Of a DNA stretch of 64,000 nucleotides, positions 47,545-57,674 are shown piece after piece. A program made the translations under genes and the position numbers. Where the stretch lies: NCBI RefSeq assembly GCF_018343715.1, contig NZ_JAGYPL010000002.1, positions 690,364 to 754,363 of the forward strand. Reading direction: 5' to 3'. The notes under the pieces are model-generated. The model was given only the letters and a program-made list of their open reading frames with translations. It did no database searches and was not told the DNA's origin. The stretch is from Bacillus sp. FJAT-49711. GTDB lineage: Bacteria > Bacillota > Bacilli > Bacillales > Bacillaceae_C. Position 1 is the stretch's first letter. Each line of letters begins with the position of its first letter.

Positions 47545-48408
47545 ATGCCTTTAGTTTCCATGACCGAAATGCTTAACAAAGCGAAAGAAGAAAAATATGC
47601 GGTCGGTCAATTTAACTTGAATAACCTTGAGTTTACTCAAGCCATTCTACAAGCGGCAGAGGAAGAAAAATCTCCTGTTATACTTGGTGTATCAGAAGGT
47701 GCAGCACGCTATATGGGCGGCTTCAAGTTTGTAGTAAAAATGGTCGAAACCTTAATGGAAGAATACGGTACAACTGTGCCTGTAGCTATCCATTTGGATC
47801 ACGGATCCAGCTTTGAAGCTTGTGCAAAAGCAATTTATGCAGGCTTCACATCTGTTATGATTGACGGATCTCACTACCCGCTTGAAGAAAACATCGAATT
47901 GACGAAGAAAGTTGTCGAGCTTGCTCATATGTTTGGTGTTTCTGTAGAAGCGGAACTTGGTCGAATTGGCGGTCAAGAAGATGATCTATCTGTCGATGAT
48001 GCAGATGCAGCTTACGCGATTCCAGAGGAATGTGATCGACTTGTTCGCGAAACTGGTGTAGATTGCTTTGCTCCAGCTCTAGGATCTGTTCATGGCCCTT
48101 ATAAAGGAGAGCCAAATCTAGGATTCGATCGCATGGAAGAAGTTATGAACTTAACTGGAATACCACTTGTTCTTCATGGTGGGACAGGCATTCCTACAAA
48201 AGACATCCAACGTGCGATTTCACTTGGAACTGCAAAAATTAACGTGAACACTGAAAACCAAATTTCATCTGCTGCACGTGTACGTGAAGTATTGGCAGCT
48301 GATGCAGATATGTATGATCCACGTAAATATTTGGGACCTGCACGCGATGCCATTAAAGAAACAGTTAAAGGCAAAATGCGCGAATTTGGTTCATCTGAAA
48401 AAGCTTAA
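47545..48408 (+). CDS. fbaA: Class II fructose-bisphosphate aldolase
   Basis: This 287-residue zinc enzyme splits fructose 1,6-bisphosphate into dihydroxyacetone phosphate and glyceraldehyde 3-phosphate in glycolysis. The zinc ligands appear in [20 protein letters not shown] and VHGPYKGEP, and VLHGGTGIP plus KINVNTENQ bind the phosphate. GAGGAGG is at a good distance from the ATG. In B. subtilis a transaldolase gene usually follows; here the next gene is murA. Confidence 0.96.
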   Translation: MPLVSMTEMLNKAKEEKYAVGQFNLNNLEFTQAILQAAEEEKSPVILGVSEGAARYMGGFKFVVKMVETLMEEYGTTVPVAIHLDHGSSFEACAKAIYAGFTSVMIDGSHYPLEENIELTKKVVELAHMFGVSVEAELGRIGGQEDDLSVDDADAAYAIPEECDRLVRETGVDCFAPALGSVHGPYKGEPNLGFDRMEEVMNLTGIPLVLHGGTGIPTKDIQRAISLGTAKINVNTENQISSAARVREVLAADADMYDPRKYLGPARDAIKETVKGKMREFGSSEKA

Positions 48409-48414
48409 CAAACA

Positions 48415-48450
48415 TATAGAAACCGTCCAGTAAAATGGACGGTTTCTATA
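48415..48450 (+). terminator. Terminator of fbaA
   Basis: TATAGAAACCGTCCA and TGGACGGTTTCTATA form a perfect 15-bp stem with the loop GTAAAA. Confidence 0.8.
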
Positions 48451-48662
48451 CAATAAATATATATAGATGCGAACTAAATATCCGCCCCTCTATCATTTTC
48501 CGCACTTATAATAAAAATCCAATAAATTTCGATATTATTGTTAATATTTTACTTTATTTCTACATGTTTATGATAAATTCGTATATAATACATGTAATAT
48601 AACGATTCGCCAAAATTTTCAATTGGTATATTTACCCAATAGAGCTGGAAAGGAAGACAAAA

Positions 48663-49949
48663 ATGGAAAAGCTAAAAATAGCAGGTGGATATCCGTTAAA
48701 AGGGACAATTAAAGTTAGTGGTGCAAAAAATAGTGCCGTTGCTCTAATCCCTGCTACGATATTAGCTGAATCACCTGTGACGATTGAAGGCCTTCCCGAC
48801 ATTTCAGATGTTCATACACTACAAGGACTCCTTGAAGAAATAGGCGGTAATGTTACTTTTCAAAATGGAGAAATGACCGTTGATCCGAGTAAAATGATTT
48901 CCATGCCGCTTCCTAATGGAAAGGTGAAAAAACTAAGAGCCTCCTATTATTTAATGGGAGCGATGTTGGGACGTTTTAAAAAAGCGGTGATTGGTCTCCC
49001 GGGTGGATGCCATCTTGGCCCACGTCCGATAGACCAGCATATTAAGGGTTTTGAAGCTTTAGGAGCAAAAGTAACAAATGAACAAGGTGCCATCTATCTT
49101 CGTGCAGACGAGCTTCGGGGTTCAAGAATTTATTTGGACGTTGTAAGTGTTGGTGCGACAATTAATATAATGCTTGCCGCTGTTCGTGCAAAAGGGCGTA
49201 CAATTATTGAAAATGCAGCAAAAGAACCAGAAATCATTGATGTTGCCACCCTTTTAACGAATATGGGAGCAAAAATAAAAGGGGCAGGAACCGATGTCAT
49301 TCGTATTGACGGGGTTGATAGCTTAAACGGCTGCCGCCACACGATTATTCCTGATCGGATTGAAGCAGGTACATTCATGATTCTTGGCGCGGCGGTAGGA
49401 GAAGGAATCTTGATCGATAACGTCATTCCTCATCACCTAGAATCGCTCACTGCCAAACTTCGTGAAATGGGAGTTCCTGTAGAAACCGGGGACGATCAAA
49501 TTTTTATAGGGAAAAATAAAGATTACAAACCAATAGATATTAAAACACTCGTTTATCCCGGATTTCCAACAGATTTGCAGCAGCCTTTTACAGTTCTATT
49601 AACAAAGGCTGGAGGCTCATCAATCGTAACAGACACGATCTATTCTGCGCGTTTTAAACATATAGATGAATTGCGAAGAATGAATGCCAATATTAAAGTG
49701 GAAGGCAGCTCGGCCATTGTAAATGGACCAGCAAATTTACAAGGGGCAAAAGTAAAAGCTTCTGATCTGCGAGCCGGCGCCGCATTAGTGATTGCCGGAC
49801 TCTTGGCAGAAGGCATAACAGAAGTAGCAGGCCTTGAACATATTGATCGGGGATACAGTGATTTAGTCGAGAAACTAAATGGACTTGGAGCAACAATTTG
49901 GCGTGAAAAAATGACTGAGGAAGAAATGGAACAATTAAAGAGTTCTTAA
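48663..49949 (+). CDS. murA: UDP-N-acetylglucosamine 1-carboxyvinyltransferase (MurAB/MurZ-type)
   Basis: This 428-residue enzyme catalyses the first committed step of peptidoglycan synthesis, transferring enolpyruvate to UDP-GlcNAc. The substrate lysine is in [10 protein letters not shown]. The fosfomycin-sensitive cysteine is in [15 protein letters not shown] (near residue 117), and FPTDLQQP contains the essential aspartate. It is the paralog found next to rho and fbaA in Bacillus. GGAAAGGAAG precedes the ATG. Its stop codon lies 1 nt before a repeat array. Confidence 0.95.
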   Translation: MEKLKIAGGYPLKGTIKVSGAKNSAVALIPATILAESPVTIEGLPDISDVHTLQGLLEEIGGNVTFQNGEMTVDPSKMISMPLPNGKVKKLRASYYLMGAMLGRFKKAVIGLPGGCHLGPRPIDQHIKGFEALGAKVTNEQGAIYLRADELRGSRIYLDVVSVGATINIMLAAVRAKGRTIIENAAKEPEIIDVATLLTNMGAKIKGAGTDVIRIDGVDSLNGCRHTIIPDRIEAGTFMILGAAVGEGILIDNVIPHHLESLTAKLREMGVPVETGDDQIFIGKNKDYKPIDIKTLVYPGFPTDLQQPFTVLLTKAGGSSIVTDTIYSARFKHIDELRRMNANIKVEGSSAIVNGPANLQGAKVKASDLRAGAALVIAGLLAEGITEVAGLEHIDRGYSDLVEKLNGLGATIWREKMTEEEMEQLKSS

Positions 49950-49950
49950 T

Positions 49951-50585
49951 AGAAAAGCGCAAGCGCCTGATCATCGACGTATGGATTTTGTAGTTCCTGA
50001 CGAGATAAAGGAAACACGATGAACCTACAAGGCGAATCAGATGTTGACTTATCGTAGGAAGGGACATAGAAATCCACTAGTCGATAGGCGCTGAAGCTGG
50101 ACAAAGAAAAGCGGAAGCGCCTGATCATCGACGTACAAACTTCAGGCCTTCGACTGAGATAAAGGAAACACGACGAGGTACGAGTCGATGTTGACTTATC
50201 GTAGGGAGAAGGACAGGAAGTTTGCTAGTCGATAGGCGCTGAAGCTGGACAAAGAAAAGCGCAAGCGCCTGTTCATCGACGTATGGATTTTGTAGTTCCT
50301 GACGAGATAAAGGAAACACGATGAGCCTACAAGGCGAATCGATGTTGACTTATCGTAGGAAGGGACATAGAAATCCACTAGTCGATAGGCGCTGGAGCTG
50401 GACAAAGAAAAGCGCAAGCGCCTGTTTATCGACGGACAAGCCACAGGATGGGTGCGTCGATGTTCCTTTCCGCCTTTGACAACTGAGATATAGGAAATAC
50501 GATGAGTTTGATATAGGACGAATCTGGTTTCTTTATTTTAGGAAGAGGCAGGAAGTCTGCTAGTTATTAGGTGGCTTGCGCTAGA
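49951..50585 (+). repeat. Four head-to-tail family A repeats after murA
   Basis: Copies lie at 49951-50104, 50105-50252, 50253-50405 and 50406 to about 50585. Copies one and three are nearly identical. Copy two has a different inner segment. Copy four has diverged but keeps both ends. Each begins AGAAAAGCGCAAGCGCC (or CGG) and ends GATAGGCGCTGAAGCTGGACAA. The start codons within are not supported as genes. Confidence 0.92.
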
Positions 50586-50910
50586 TAAAAAAATCTAGAC
50601 TCTCTTTGCAACTATTACCATTTCCATGTAAAATAGGCTTATGGATGAGGCCATCAATCCTCAACCTCTTCATACTCTTCGAATGTATTACTGTAAATAT
50701 TGTTTTCCTCCTAATCAAAGTTTTTCAACGAGAGTTTTTTCTACCTGAGGCACATTAGATTCCTTTTTCCGGTGAATAACGATCTTGAACTTATTTTAAT
50801 TATTATTTTATTTTCTTCATGTTATTATTTTAATATTTATTCTTAATTCAGGGTAGACGTGTGCCAGTTGTTCCTTTATTAAGATCAATCTAAAAAAGAG
50901 TGGTGTCGAA
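50586..50910. other. Intergenic leader region of rho
   Basis: This 325-bp AT-rich region has no gene. Long T-rich stretches at 50795-50845 and a C-poor composition are typical, but I see no clear promoter or hairpin. In B. subtilis glpX lies in this position; it is absent here. Confidence 0.4.
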
Positions 50911-52197
50911 ATGGCTGAGTTAACAATTTCATTATTGGAAGATATGAAACTTAAAGAACTATATGAACTGGCTCGTGAATATAAGGTTTCATATTACAGC
51001 AAACTAACAAAAAAAGAATTGATTTTTGCAATTCTTAAAGTCCGTGCAGAGCGGGAAGGGTATTTCTTCATGGAAGGCGTTCTAGAAATCATCCAATCCG
51101 AAGGTTTCGGTTTTTTAAGACCGATTAATTACACGGCAAGCTCTGAAGATATTTATATTTCCGCTTCCCAAATCCGTCGTTTTGATTTGCGCAATGGTGA
51201 TAAAGTATCCGGAAAAGTAAGACCTCCGAAAGAAAATGAACGTTATTTTGGTTTACTGCACGTGGAGGCAGTCAATGGCGATGATCCAGAAACGGCAAAA
51301 GAGCGAGTACATTTTCCAGCATTAACGCCGCTATATCCAGATCGCCAAATCAAGCTGGAAACAACTCCAACGAATCTATCAACTAGAATTATGGATTTAA
51401 TATCACCAGTTGGCTTTGGGCAACGTGGATTAATCGTCGCACCTCCTAAAGCAGGGAAGACGATGCTTTTAAAATCGATCGCAAATTCGATTACAACGAA
51501 TAATCCAGAAGCTGAACTAATTGTTTTGCTGATTGACGAGCGTCCTGAAGAAGTAACAGATATCGAGCGGTCAGTCAATGCAGAGGTGGTTAGTTCTACG
51601 TTTGATGAAGTACCAGAAAATCATATAAAAGTAGCTGAGCTTGTGTTGGAACGTGCAATGCGTTTAGTAGAGCATAAGCGTGATGTCATCATCTTGATGG
51701 ACAGTATTACAAGACTTGCCCGCGCATATAACTTAGTCATCCCTCCGAGCGGAAGAACATTGTCAGGCGGTATCGATCCTGCTGCTTTTCATCGTCCGAA
51801 GCGATTTTTCGGTGCAGCGAGAAATATTGAAGAAGGCGGCAGCTTGACGATTTTGGCGACGGCTCTTGTTGACACAGGTTCTCGTATGGATGATGTTATT
51901 TATGAAGAGTTTAAAGGAACAGGAAACCTTGAACTGCATCTAGATCGTTCACTTGCAGAAAGAAGAATTTTCCCAGCCATCGATATTCGCCGTTCCGGTA
52001 CAAGAAAAGAAGAGTTGCTCATCCCGAAAGAGCAGCTTGAAAAACTGTGGAAGCTGCGTAAAGCCATGTCAGATTCTCCAGATTTTGCGGAGAAGTTTTT
52101 ACGAAAACTGCGCCAATCAAAGACAAACGAAGATTTCTTCAATATGTTGGCTGCAGCGGAAGCAAAAGGAAACTCAAACGCAAGAACCGTTTTGTAA
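50911..52197 (+). CDS. rho: Transcription termination factor Rho
   Basis: This 428-residue hexameric RNA helicase ends transcription. The N-terminal Rho-N region (1-50) and cold-shock RNA-binding domain ([16 protein letters not shown], near residues 52-67) precede the RecA-like ATPase, with Walker A in APPKAGKT, Walker [17 protein letters not shown] and the Q-loop region [24 protein letters not shown], cited as motifs. The ATG at 50911 follows AAGAGTGG. The length is normal for Bacillus. rpmE follows after about 150 bp with its own promoter. Confidence 0.96.
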   Translation: MAELTISLLEDMKLKELYELAREYKVSYYSKLTKKELIFAILKVRAEREGYFFMEGVLEIIQSEGFGFLRPINYTASSEDIYISASQIRRFDLRNGDKVSGKVRPPKENERYFGLLHVEAVNGDDPETAKERVHFPALTPLYPDRQIKLETTPTNLSTRIMDLISPVGFGQRGLIVAPPKAGKTMLLKSIANSITTNNPEAELIVLLIDERPEEVTDIERSVNAEVVSSTFDEVPENHIKVAELVLERAMRLVEHKRDVIILMDSITRLARAYNLVIPPSGRTLSGGIDPAAFHRPKRFFGAARNIEEGGSLTILATALVDTGSRMDDVIYEEFKGTGNLELHLDRSLAERRIFPAIDIRRSGTRKEELLIPKEQLEKLWKLRKAMSDSPDFAEKFLRKLRQSKTNEDFFNMLAAAEAKGNSNARTVL

Positions 52198-52222
52198 GCT
52201 TCATTTTTTTGTGCTGGAAATA

Positions 52223-52251
52223 TTGCAATTTAAGCAAGCCCTTGTTATAAT
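52223..52251 (+). promoter_or_regulatory. Sigma-A promoter of rpmE
   Basis: TTGCAA and TATAAT are 17 bp apart, a near-perfect sigma-A promoter, located 94 bp before rpmE. Confidence 0.8.
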
Positions 52252-52344
52252 AAAAAATGTGTTTTTAAAGCAAAATATGCGAAAAGCATCACGATAGATA
52301 ACTCTGTTTCAGCAAATGATTCAGGGCATAAGGAGATGAAAGTA

Positions 52345-52545
52345 ATGAAAGCAGGAATTCATCCAGAATATAAAAAAGTAATGGTTAAATGTGCATGCGG
52401 AAATGAATTTGAAAGCGGCTCTGTAAAAGAAAACGTTCGCGTTGAAATTTGCTCAGAATGCCACCCATTCTACACAGGTCGTCAAAAATTCGCTACTGCC
52501 GATGGACGCGTTGACCGCTTCAATAAAAAATACGGTCTTAAGTAA
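52345..52545 (+). CDS. rpmE: 50S ribosomal protein L31 (zinc-binding type)
   Basis: This 66-residue ribosomal protein starts [11 protein letters not shown] and has the zinc-binding cysteines in CACGNEF and [10 protein letters not shown], so it is the zinc-containing C+ form rather than the zinc-independent YtiA type. Chosen start: ATG at 52345, 9 nt after AAGGAG; the ATG at 52336 abuts that site. A strong terminator follows. Confidence 0.97.
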   Translation: MKAGIHPEYKKVMVKCACGNEFESGSVKENVRVEICSECHPFYTGRQKFATADGRVDRFNKKYGLK

Positions 52546-52561
52546 GAATGACATTAAAAGC

Positions 52562-52600
52562 AAAAAAAACGGGCAAGAAATGCTTGCCTGTTTTTTTATT
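52562..52600 (+). terminator. Terminator of rpmE
   Basis: AAACGGGCAAG and CTTGCCTGTTT pair around AAATG, followed by TTTTTTT. Confidence 0.9.
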
Positions 52601-52860
52601 GCCTGAAATGGGGCAAAGCTATACGATAGGGTTATACTCTCGTGTAAAATACGCGCGATCTCTCGAGTAATGTTTTAAAATGTCGTATGAGGTGCGCCAA
52701 CTCCTGTAGCATTACTTTGTTTAGCTTTTTTACTTTTGTAAATAGTTCATACTTCAGTAATAAATTACTCTCGCATAATCCGACCTTAATGTATACCAAC
52801 TCTCGAATTAATACATATATCGTTCATATAAAAGAAAAACCTGAAAGGAGCCGTCATCTC
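52601..52860. other. tdk leader with repeated CTCTCG words
   Basis: The gap holds four copies of an ACTCTCG/TCTCTCG word, near 52636, 52659, 52767 and 52799, each followed within a few bases by TAA or TAAT. No gene is supported, although an open frame runs from 52687 into tdk. Confidence 0.4.
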
Positions 52861-53478
52861 ATGGATATCATCAAACATACGGGATGGATTGAAGTCATTT
52901 GCGGAAGCATGTTCTCAGGAAAATCGGAAGAATTGATACGACGAGTCCGAAGAACTCAATTCGCAAAGCAGACCATCATGGTTTTTAAACCTCAACTAGA
53001 TAACCGTTATAGCATAAGTGAGGTTGTTTCACATAATGGAACAGCTGTGAATGCACAACCAGTGCAAAATTCGGCTGATATATTAAAGGCTGTTCATGCT
53101 GATATTGATGTTGTTGCAATTGATGAAGCTCAATTTTTTGATGATGGGATTATCTTAGTTGCACAGCAGCTTGCCGATAGTGGACATCGAGTGATCATTG
53201 CAGGACTGGATCAAGATTTTCGTGGTGAACCATTTGGTCCTATGCCTCATTTAATGGCTGTTGCTGAACAAGTGACAAAACTGCACGCCGTTTGTGCCGT
53301 TTGCGGATCGCCTGCCAGTAGAACTCAACGCCTGATAAATGGAGAACCAGCATGTTATGAAGATCCGATTATTTTAGTCGGAGCTGCTGAAGCATACGAA
53401 GCAAGATGTAGACATCATCACGAAGTGCCCGCCGGAATGAATGCAAATTTGCGACAAGCTATTGAAAACGGAAAATAG
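52861..53478 (+). CDS. tdk: Thymidine kinase
   Basis: This 205-residue salvage enzyme phosphorylates thymidine and deoxyuridine. The P-loop is in [15 protein letters not shown] (near residue 13), the Walker B in AIDEAQFF, and the zinc site uses CAVCG and the later cysteines near CYEDP and CRHHHEVP. The lasso loop with FRGEPFGPM is present. I chose the ATG at 52861, 11 nt after AAAGGAG, since the upstream open frame lacks a site and family homology. Confidence 0.94.
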   Translation: MDIIKHTGWIEVICGSMFSGKSEELIRRVRRTQFAKQTIMVFKPQLDNRYSISEVVSHNGTAVNAQPVQNSADILKAVHADIDVVAIDEAQFFDDGIILVAQQLADSGHRVIIAGLDQDFRGEPFGPMPHLMAVAEQVTKLHAVCAVCGSPASRTQRLINGEPACYEDPIILVGAAEAYEARCRHHHEVPAGMNANLRQAIENGK

Positions 53479-53492
53479 AGCACACATAAAGT

Positions 53493-53526
53493 TAGTCCTT
53501 GAATTTTTTCAAGGGCTATTTTTATT
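53493..53526 (+). terminator. Terminator of tdk
   Basis: TAGTCCTTGAA and TTCAAGGGCTA form the stem, followed by TTTTTATTTT. Confidence 0.85.
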
Positions 53527-53531
53527 TTCAT

Positions 53532-53560
53532 AAAAACTTTTCTACCGCTACTATGTCTAA
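53532..53560 (+). promoter_or_regulatory. Candidate ECF-type autoregulatory promoter
   Basis: AAAAAC with TTT (-35 like the AAC motif of ECF promoters) and TGTCTAA (-10, compare CGTC) are separated by 16 bp between AAC and TGTC. It lies directly before the ECF sigma factor gene, the usual place for self-regulation. Confidence 0.45.
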
Positions 53561-53581
53561 TATATAGGAAGGGGGATATCG

Positions 53582-54103
53582 GTGATAGATGAAAAACTTG
53601 TGAAAAAGGCAATTAAAGGGAATGACGAAGCTTTTTTAGAGATCATGAATGAATTTAAAGTAGATTTGTATAAAACGGCGCTCGCTTTTTTAAAAAATGA
53701 AGGTGAGGCATTGGAAGCCATTCAGGAAGTGACGTTTCGTGCTTATAAAAATATACGCACATTACGGAATGCAAATTTTATAAAAACATGGTTGGTTCGA
53801 ATTATGATCAATTATTGCAATGATCAGTTGAAAATGAAGAAACGTCACGTGGTTGATGATGAAGTAATCGAGACCTTGTCGGTATCAGAAAATTTCAGCG
53901 AGCTTGAAATGAAGGATGCCATGTTAAAACTGGATGAACGGTCTCGTGAATTATTAACGCTAAAATACTTTAATGATATGAAAATAAAAGAAATTGCCGA
54001 AGCGATGCAATGTCCAGAAGGAACAATCAAAACGTGGCTACACAAGGCTTTGAAGCAGCTGCGAGACATCTTGGCAGAGAAAGGAGCGGACTCAAGTGTT
54101 TGA
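53582..54103 (+). CDS. ECF sigma-70 family RNA polymerase sigma factor
   Basis: This 173-residue extracytoplasmic-function sigma factor has region 2 (residues 10-90, with EVTFRAYKNIRTLRNANFIKTW motifs and DLYKTALAFLKN) and region 4 (110-165), with LTLKYFNDMKIKEIAEAMQCPEGTIKTWLHKAL as its helix-turn-helix, quoted in parts: KEIAEAMQCPEGTIKTWL. The start is a GTG with GAAGGGGGA upstream. It overlaps the DUF4179 gene by 8 nt, a sigma/anti-sigma arrangement. The pair lies between tdk and prfA, where B. subtilis has no such genes. Confidence 0.9.
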   Translation: MIDEKLVKKAIKGNDEAFLEIMNEFKVDLYKTALAFLKNEGEALEAIQEVTFRAYKNIRTLRNANFIKTWLVRIMINYCNDQLKMKKRHVVDDEVIETLSVSENFSELEMKDAMLKLDERSRELLTLKYFNDMKIKEIAEAMQCPEGTIKTWLHKALKQLRDILAEKGADSSV

Positions 54104-55415
54104 ACATGAAGAGAAAAAACTAGCTGATTTTAAAAATAAGTTTGAAGATGCTTCGATTCCTGTAGAAGCATTAGATGCCGCCATTATGTCGGGCTTTCAA
54201 AAAGCAAAGCGGAAGCGTAAAAAGCCTGTGAAAAAATGGATGTTTGCCTGTGCAGCAGCAATCATCTTTCTAAGTGGATTTTTTACATCCATTCGAATTT
54301 CCCCTGCATTTGCTTCCTATATCGCAGCCATTCCCGGAATGGATAGAATTGTTGAATTGATTGTTCACGATAAAGGAATGCTTGCGGCAATCTCGAATGA
54401 ATATTACCAGGAAATCGGTGTTTCAGAGGAGAAAAATGGAGTAAAGCTGACCATTGATGGGGTGATTGCGGATGAAAATGGAATGGTTTTGTTTTATACG
54501 TTACAACCAGGAAAAAAATACGAATCGATGTGGATTGAAAAAGTAGATTTAAAAAGGGTAGATGGAAAGGAATTAAATCAATCGACTTCGTCTTTTGAGG
54601 CACCGCATACCTCTGAAAAAAGCTCGGACCATCAGGGAATGATTGAATATTTCTTTAAAGATCCTTATGAAGCAAGGGAATTTCAGTTAGAAATAAAAGT
54701 AGGGGCCAGTGGATATTATGAGACCTTCAATATGCCTTTTACACTAAAAGAAGTGAAGTCCGCAAAGAAACTTGCCATCAACAAGGATGTAACGATTCAA
54801 GGTCAAAAAATAAGCTTTGTTAATGCAGAAATCTATCCACTAAGAGTAGCACTTCGTGTAAAAATGGATCCTAAAAATACAAAAAAGCTTCTAAACTTTG
54901 ATGATTTGCGTCTTGTTGATGAAAAGGGTGAAACATGGAGTAAAATCCAAAATGGAATTACGGGTTCACGTGTTTCTGATAATGAAGTCATTGTTTACCT
55001 ACAAAGCAACTATTTCAACGAACCAAGGGAACTTTATCTAGCTCTTAATAAAATTCAAGCGGTGGATAAGGAAGAAGCTGATTTAGTGGTGGATATTGAA
55101 AAGGAAAAAATCATCAAACAGCCAAAAGGAAGACAGTTTGACCCACAGGTAACGGTTTCGGGAGAAGACTTAATTTTTAAGATGCAAACCGAAGAGGAAT
55201 TTTCATACGTTATGTTCAATACGCCAAAGGATCATGAGGGAAAGGAATTGGTTTCTGAATCCAGTTTTTTTTCTATTATAGACGATGAAAAAACACCCGT
55301 TTATGAACATGGTATTAACATAAAAAACTTACATTCTGTCAAAGGCCCAATCTCGCTTGAAATTTCCTTCTATCCATCCTGGATTGTAGGCTCTGAAAAA
55401 ATAAAAATTAAATAA
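54096..55415 (+). CDS. DUF4179 membrane protein, probable anti-sigma factor
   Basis: This 439-residue protein starts with a GTG and has a basic cytosolic N-terminus (residues 1-48, including AKRKRKKPVKKW). One transmembrane segment (49-68, FACAAAIIFLSGFFTSI) and a large extracellular region follow. The DUF4179 signature is seen after the membrane segment (ISPAFASYIAAIPGMDRIVELI), and the remainder resembles DUF5643-type beta domains. Gene overlap with an ECF sigma factor and the topology strongly suggest that it sequesters the sigma factor until a cell-envelope signal. The signal and regulon are unknown. Confidence 0.82.
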   Translation: MFEHEEKKLADFKNKFEDASIPVEALDAAIMSGFQKAKRKRKKPVKKWMFACAAAIIFLSGFFTSIRISPAFASYIAAIPGMDRIVELIVHDKGMLAAISNEYYQEIGVSEEKNGVKLTIDGVIADENGMVLFYTLQPGKKYESMWIEKVDLKRVDGKELNQSTSSFEAPHTSEKSSDHQGMIEYFFKDPYEAREFQLEIKVGASGYYETFNMPFTLKEVKSAKKLAINKDVTIQGQKISFVNAEIYPLRVALRVKMDPKNTKKLLNFDDLRLVDEKGETWSKIQNGITGSRVSDNEVIVYLQSNYFNEPRELYLALNKIQAVDKEEADLVVDIEKEKIIKQPKGRQFDPQVTVSGEDLIFKMQTEEEFSYVMFNTPKDHEGKELVSESSFFSIIDDEKTPVYEHGINIKNLHSVKGPISLEISFYPSWIVGSEKIKIK

Positions 55416-55444
55416 GAACGTCTTTTTTACAAGAAATATTTGCT

Positions 55445-55472
55445 TTGGCTAAAGTGAACGTTATACTATAAA
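55445..55472 (+). promoter_or_regulatory. Sigma-A-like promoter of prfA
   Basis: TTGGCT and TATAAA are 16 bp apart, 38 bp before the prfA start codon. Confidence 0.6.
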
Positions 55473-55509
55473 ATAGTGCACTTATGCAAACGAGTATGAG
55501 GTGAAAAAA

Positions 55510-56580
55510 ATGTTTGATAAATTACAATCTGTAGAGGAGCGCTACGAAAGGTTGAATGAACTTTTAAGCGACCCGGCTGTTGTCAGCGACTCTACGAAGT
55601 TAAGGGATTATTCAAAGGAACAATCAGCCATTGCGGAAACTGTTGAAGTTTATCGTGAATATAAAAATGCTCAAAATCAATATAAAGAAGCGAAAGAGAT
55701 GCTAGAGGATAAGCTCGATGCTGATATGCGCGAAATGGTAAAAGAGGAAATCGGCGAACTTGAAGACCAGCTTAAAGATTTAGAAGCTCGACTAAAAATT
55801 CTGCTTGTCCCGAAAGATCCGAATGATGATAAAAACGTCATTATGGAAATTCGTGGTGCAGCGGGTGGCGATGAAGCTGCATTATTTGCCGGTGATTTAT
55901 ACCGAATGTACAGCCGATTTGCAGAAGCGCATAACTGGAAAACAGATGTAATCGAAGCCCATTCGACTGGACTTGGCGGCTATAAGGAAATTATTTTTAT
56001 GATCAATGGAAATGGTGCATACTCCAAGTTGAAGTATGAAAATGGCGCTCACCGTGTTCAGCGTGTTCCTGAAACAGAATCCGGAGGCAGAATTCATACA
56101 TCGACAGCGACAGTTGCCGTTCTTCCAGAGGCAGAGGAAGTAGAAGTGGATATTCATGATAAAGATATCCGAGTGGATACATTTGCTTCTAGCGGTCCTG
56201 GTGGACAAAGCGTTAATACGACAATGTCAGCCGTTCGCTTAACGCATATCCCAACTGGTGTTGTTGTGTCATGCCAAGATGAAAAATCTCAGATTAAAAA
56301 TAAAGAAAAAGCAATGAAGGTTTTGCGTGCTCGTGTATACGATCTGTTTCAACAGGAAGCGCAAGCAGAATACGATGCGAACCGTAAATCTGCTGTTGGA
56401 ACCGGTGATCGTTCCGAACGAATACGCACGTACAATTTCCCACAAAATCGTGTAACCGATCATCGAATTGGCTTAACAATTCAAAAGCTTGATCAAATTC
56501 TAGAAGGCAAGCTCGACGAAGTGATTGATACTTTAGTCATTGAGGATCAGTCCAAAAAACTTGAGAGCGTGGAAGAATAA
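55510..56580 (+). CDS. prfA: Peptide chain release factor 1
   Basis: This 356-residue factor ends translation at UAA and UAG codons. The stop-codon reading motif is visible in [14 protein letters not shown] (P-x-T at PET), and the peptidyl-tRNA hydrolysis motif GGQ in [12 protein letters not shown]. The ATG at 55510 follows GAGGTG by 6 nt; a GTG at 55501 overlaps that site. Its stop overlaps the start of prmC, which methylates the GGQ glutamine, so the two genes work as a pair. Confidence 0.96.
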   Translation: MFDKLQSVEERYERLNELLSDPAVVSDSTKLRDYSKEQSAIAETVEVYREYKNAQNQYKEAKEMLEDKLDADMREMVKEEIGELEDQLKDLEARLKILLVPKDPNDDKNVIMEIRGAAGGDEAALFAGDLYRMYSRFAEAHNWKTDVIEAHSTGLGGYKEIIFMINGNGAYSKLKYENGAHRVQRVPETESGGRIHTSTATVAVLPEAEEVEVDIHDKDIRVDTFASSGPGGQSVNTTMSAVRLTHIPTGVVVSCQDEKSQIKNKEKAMKVLRARVYDLFQQEAQAEYDANRKSAVGTGDRSERIRTYNFPQNRVTDHRIGLTIQKLDQILEGKLDEVIDTLVIEDQSKKLESVEE

Positions 56581-57449
56581 TGATGCACAAAAAAGTGTAC
56601 GAAGCCCTCAATTGGGCTTCTTCTTTTTTAAAAGAGCATGACCGAGATGAAAATGCAGGCGAGCTTTTATTAATGTGGATAATGGGAGAAACTCGTGCTC
56701 GGTTATTGGCTGAACTAAGAATGGAAATGCCTGAACTTGAATACGCCCGATTCGTCGAGGCGGTTAAGGAACATGTTTCCGGTCGTCCAATCCAACATAT
56801 CATTGGGTACGAGGAATTTTACGGAAGAAAGTTCATCGTGAACGAGAATGTACTAATTCCACGACCGGAAACAGAGGAATTAATTGTGGCCGTCCTAGAG
56901 AAGGTGGATTCCTATTTTAGTAATTCATCTAAGCTGAAATGCGTAGATATCGGGACAGGCAGTGGAGCGATTGCTGTTACGATGAAGCTTGAACGACCTG
57001 AGCTTGCGGTGTCCGCTTCGGATATTTCTGAAGCAGCTTTAAAAATTGCCCAGAAAAACGCTGAGGCTCTTGAGGCGGAAATAGATTTTCGGCATGGAGA
57101 TTTACTTGAACCTTTTTTAAACGAAAAATGGGATGTCATTCTCTCAAATCCGCCTTATATTCCAAATGAGGAAAAAACCAATTTATCTGAAGTAGTTCGT
57201 GATCACGAACCACATAACGCCTTGTTTGGTGGTATTGATGGCCTCGATTTTTACAGGAGATTCGCCAGTGATCTGCCAAAAATGACTAGTGAAAAAGCAC
57301 TCATCGCTTTTGAAATCGGTGCTGGCCAAGGTGAGGCGGTTGCTGACTTAATGAAAAAAGCTTTCCCGCACGGTAAGACCGAAATTATCCTCGATATAAA
57401 TGGAAAAGACCGAATCGTACTGATAAGGACCTGTTGTATCGAGGAGTGA
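56580..57449 (+). CDS. prmC: Peptide chain release factor N5-glutamine methyltransferase
   Basis: This 289-residue SAM-dependent enzyme methylates the GGQ glutamine of release factors. The N-terminal helical domain (1-80) binds the factor, and the SAM-binding motif is in CVDIGTGSGAIAVTM. The catalytic NPPY motif appears as VILSNPPYIPNEE near residue 192. Two in-frame ATGs occur at 56580 and 56583; both are tight against the prfA stop. The conserved prfA-prmC order is kept. Confidence 0.95.
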   Translation: MMHKKVYEALNWASSFLKEHDRDENAGELLLMWIMGETRARLLAELRMEMPELEYARFVEAVKEHVSGRPIQHIIGYEEFYGRKFIVNENVLIPRPETEELIVAVLEKVDSYFSNSSKLKCVDIGTGSGAIAVTMKLERPELAVSASDISEAALKIAQKNAEALEAEIDFRHGDLLEPFLNEKWDVILSNPPYIPNEEKTNLSEVVRDHEPHNALFGGIDGLDFYRRFASDLPKMTSEKALIAFEIGAGQGEAVADLMKKAFPHGKTEIILDINGKDRIVLIRTCCIEE

Positions 57450-57610
57450 GCACCGCATTGTGACCCTAAATATGAAATACGTAGCTTAAAGGTCACGATG
57501 ACCGTTTCATCAAAGTGCCCAAGTCCGTATTCAATTCGGTAGAAAGGTCACGATGAATTCTTCAATCGGACAGCAAAGCCTTCTATCCCAAGGTCAGGGG
57601 CACTTTAATC
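57450..57610. repeat. Degenerate relatives of the 52-bp repeat
   Basis: AAAGGTCACGATGA occurs at 57488-57501 and 57543-57556, 55 bp apart, with GTGCCC about 30 bp before the second. AAGGTCAGGGGCAC at 57590 and ATTGTGACCCT at 57456 are further variants. The unit layout (GTGCCC, about 30 bp, AAGGTCACGA) matches the tandem array at 26328-26610. Confidence 0.65.
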
Positions 57611-57674
57611 AGTTTAACCGGACAACAATCGCGCCTTTCACAAGATTCCAGGCGCATTGACTTGAACTATCCAT

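Noticed and set aside
49693-50444. Four minus-strand open frames after murA
   Set aside because: These are translations of repeat copies, or antisense to murA, and none has a supported start.
52687-52860. N-terminal extension of tdk
   Set aside because: The open frame continues upstream, but homology and the AAAGGAG site begin at 52861.
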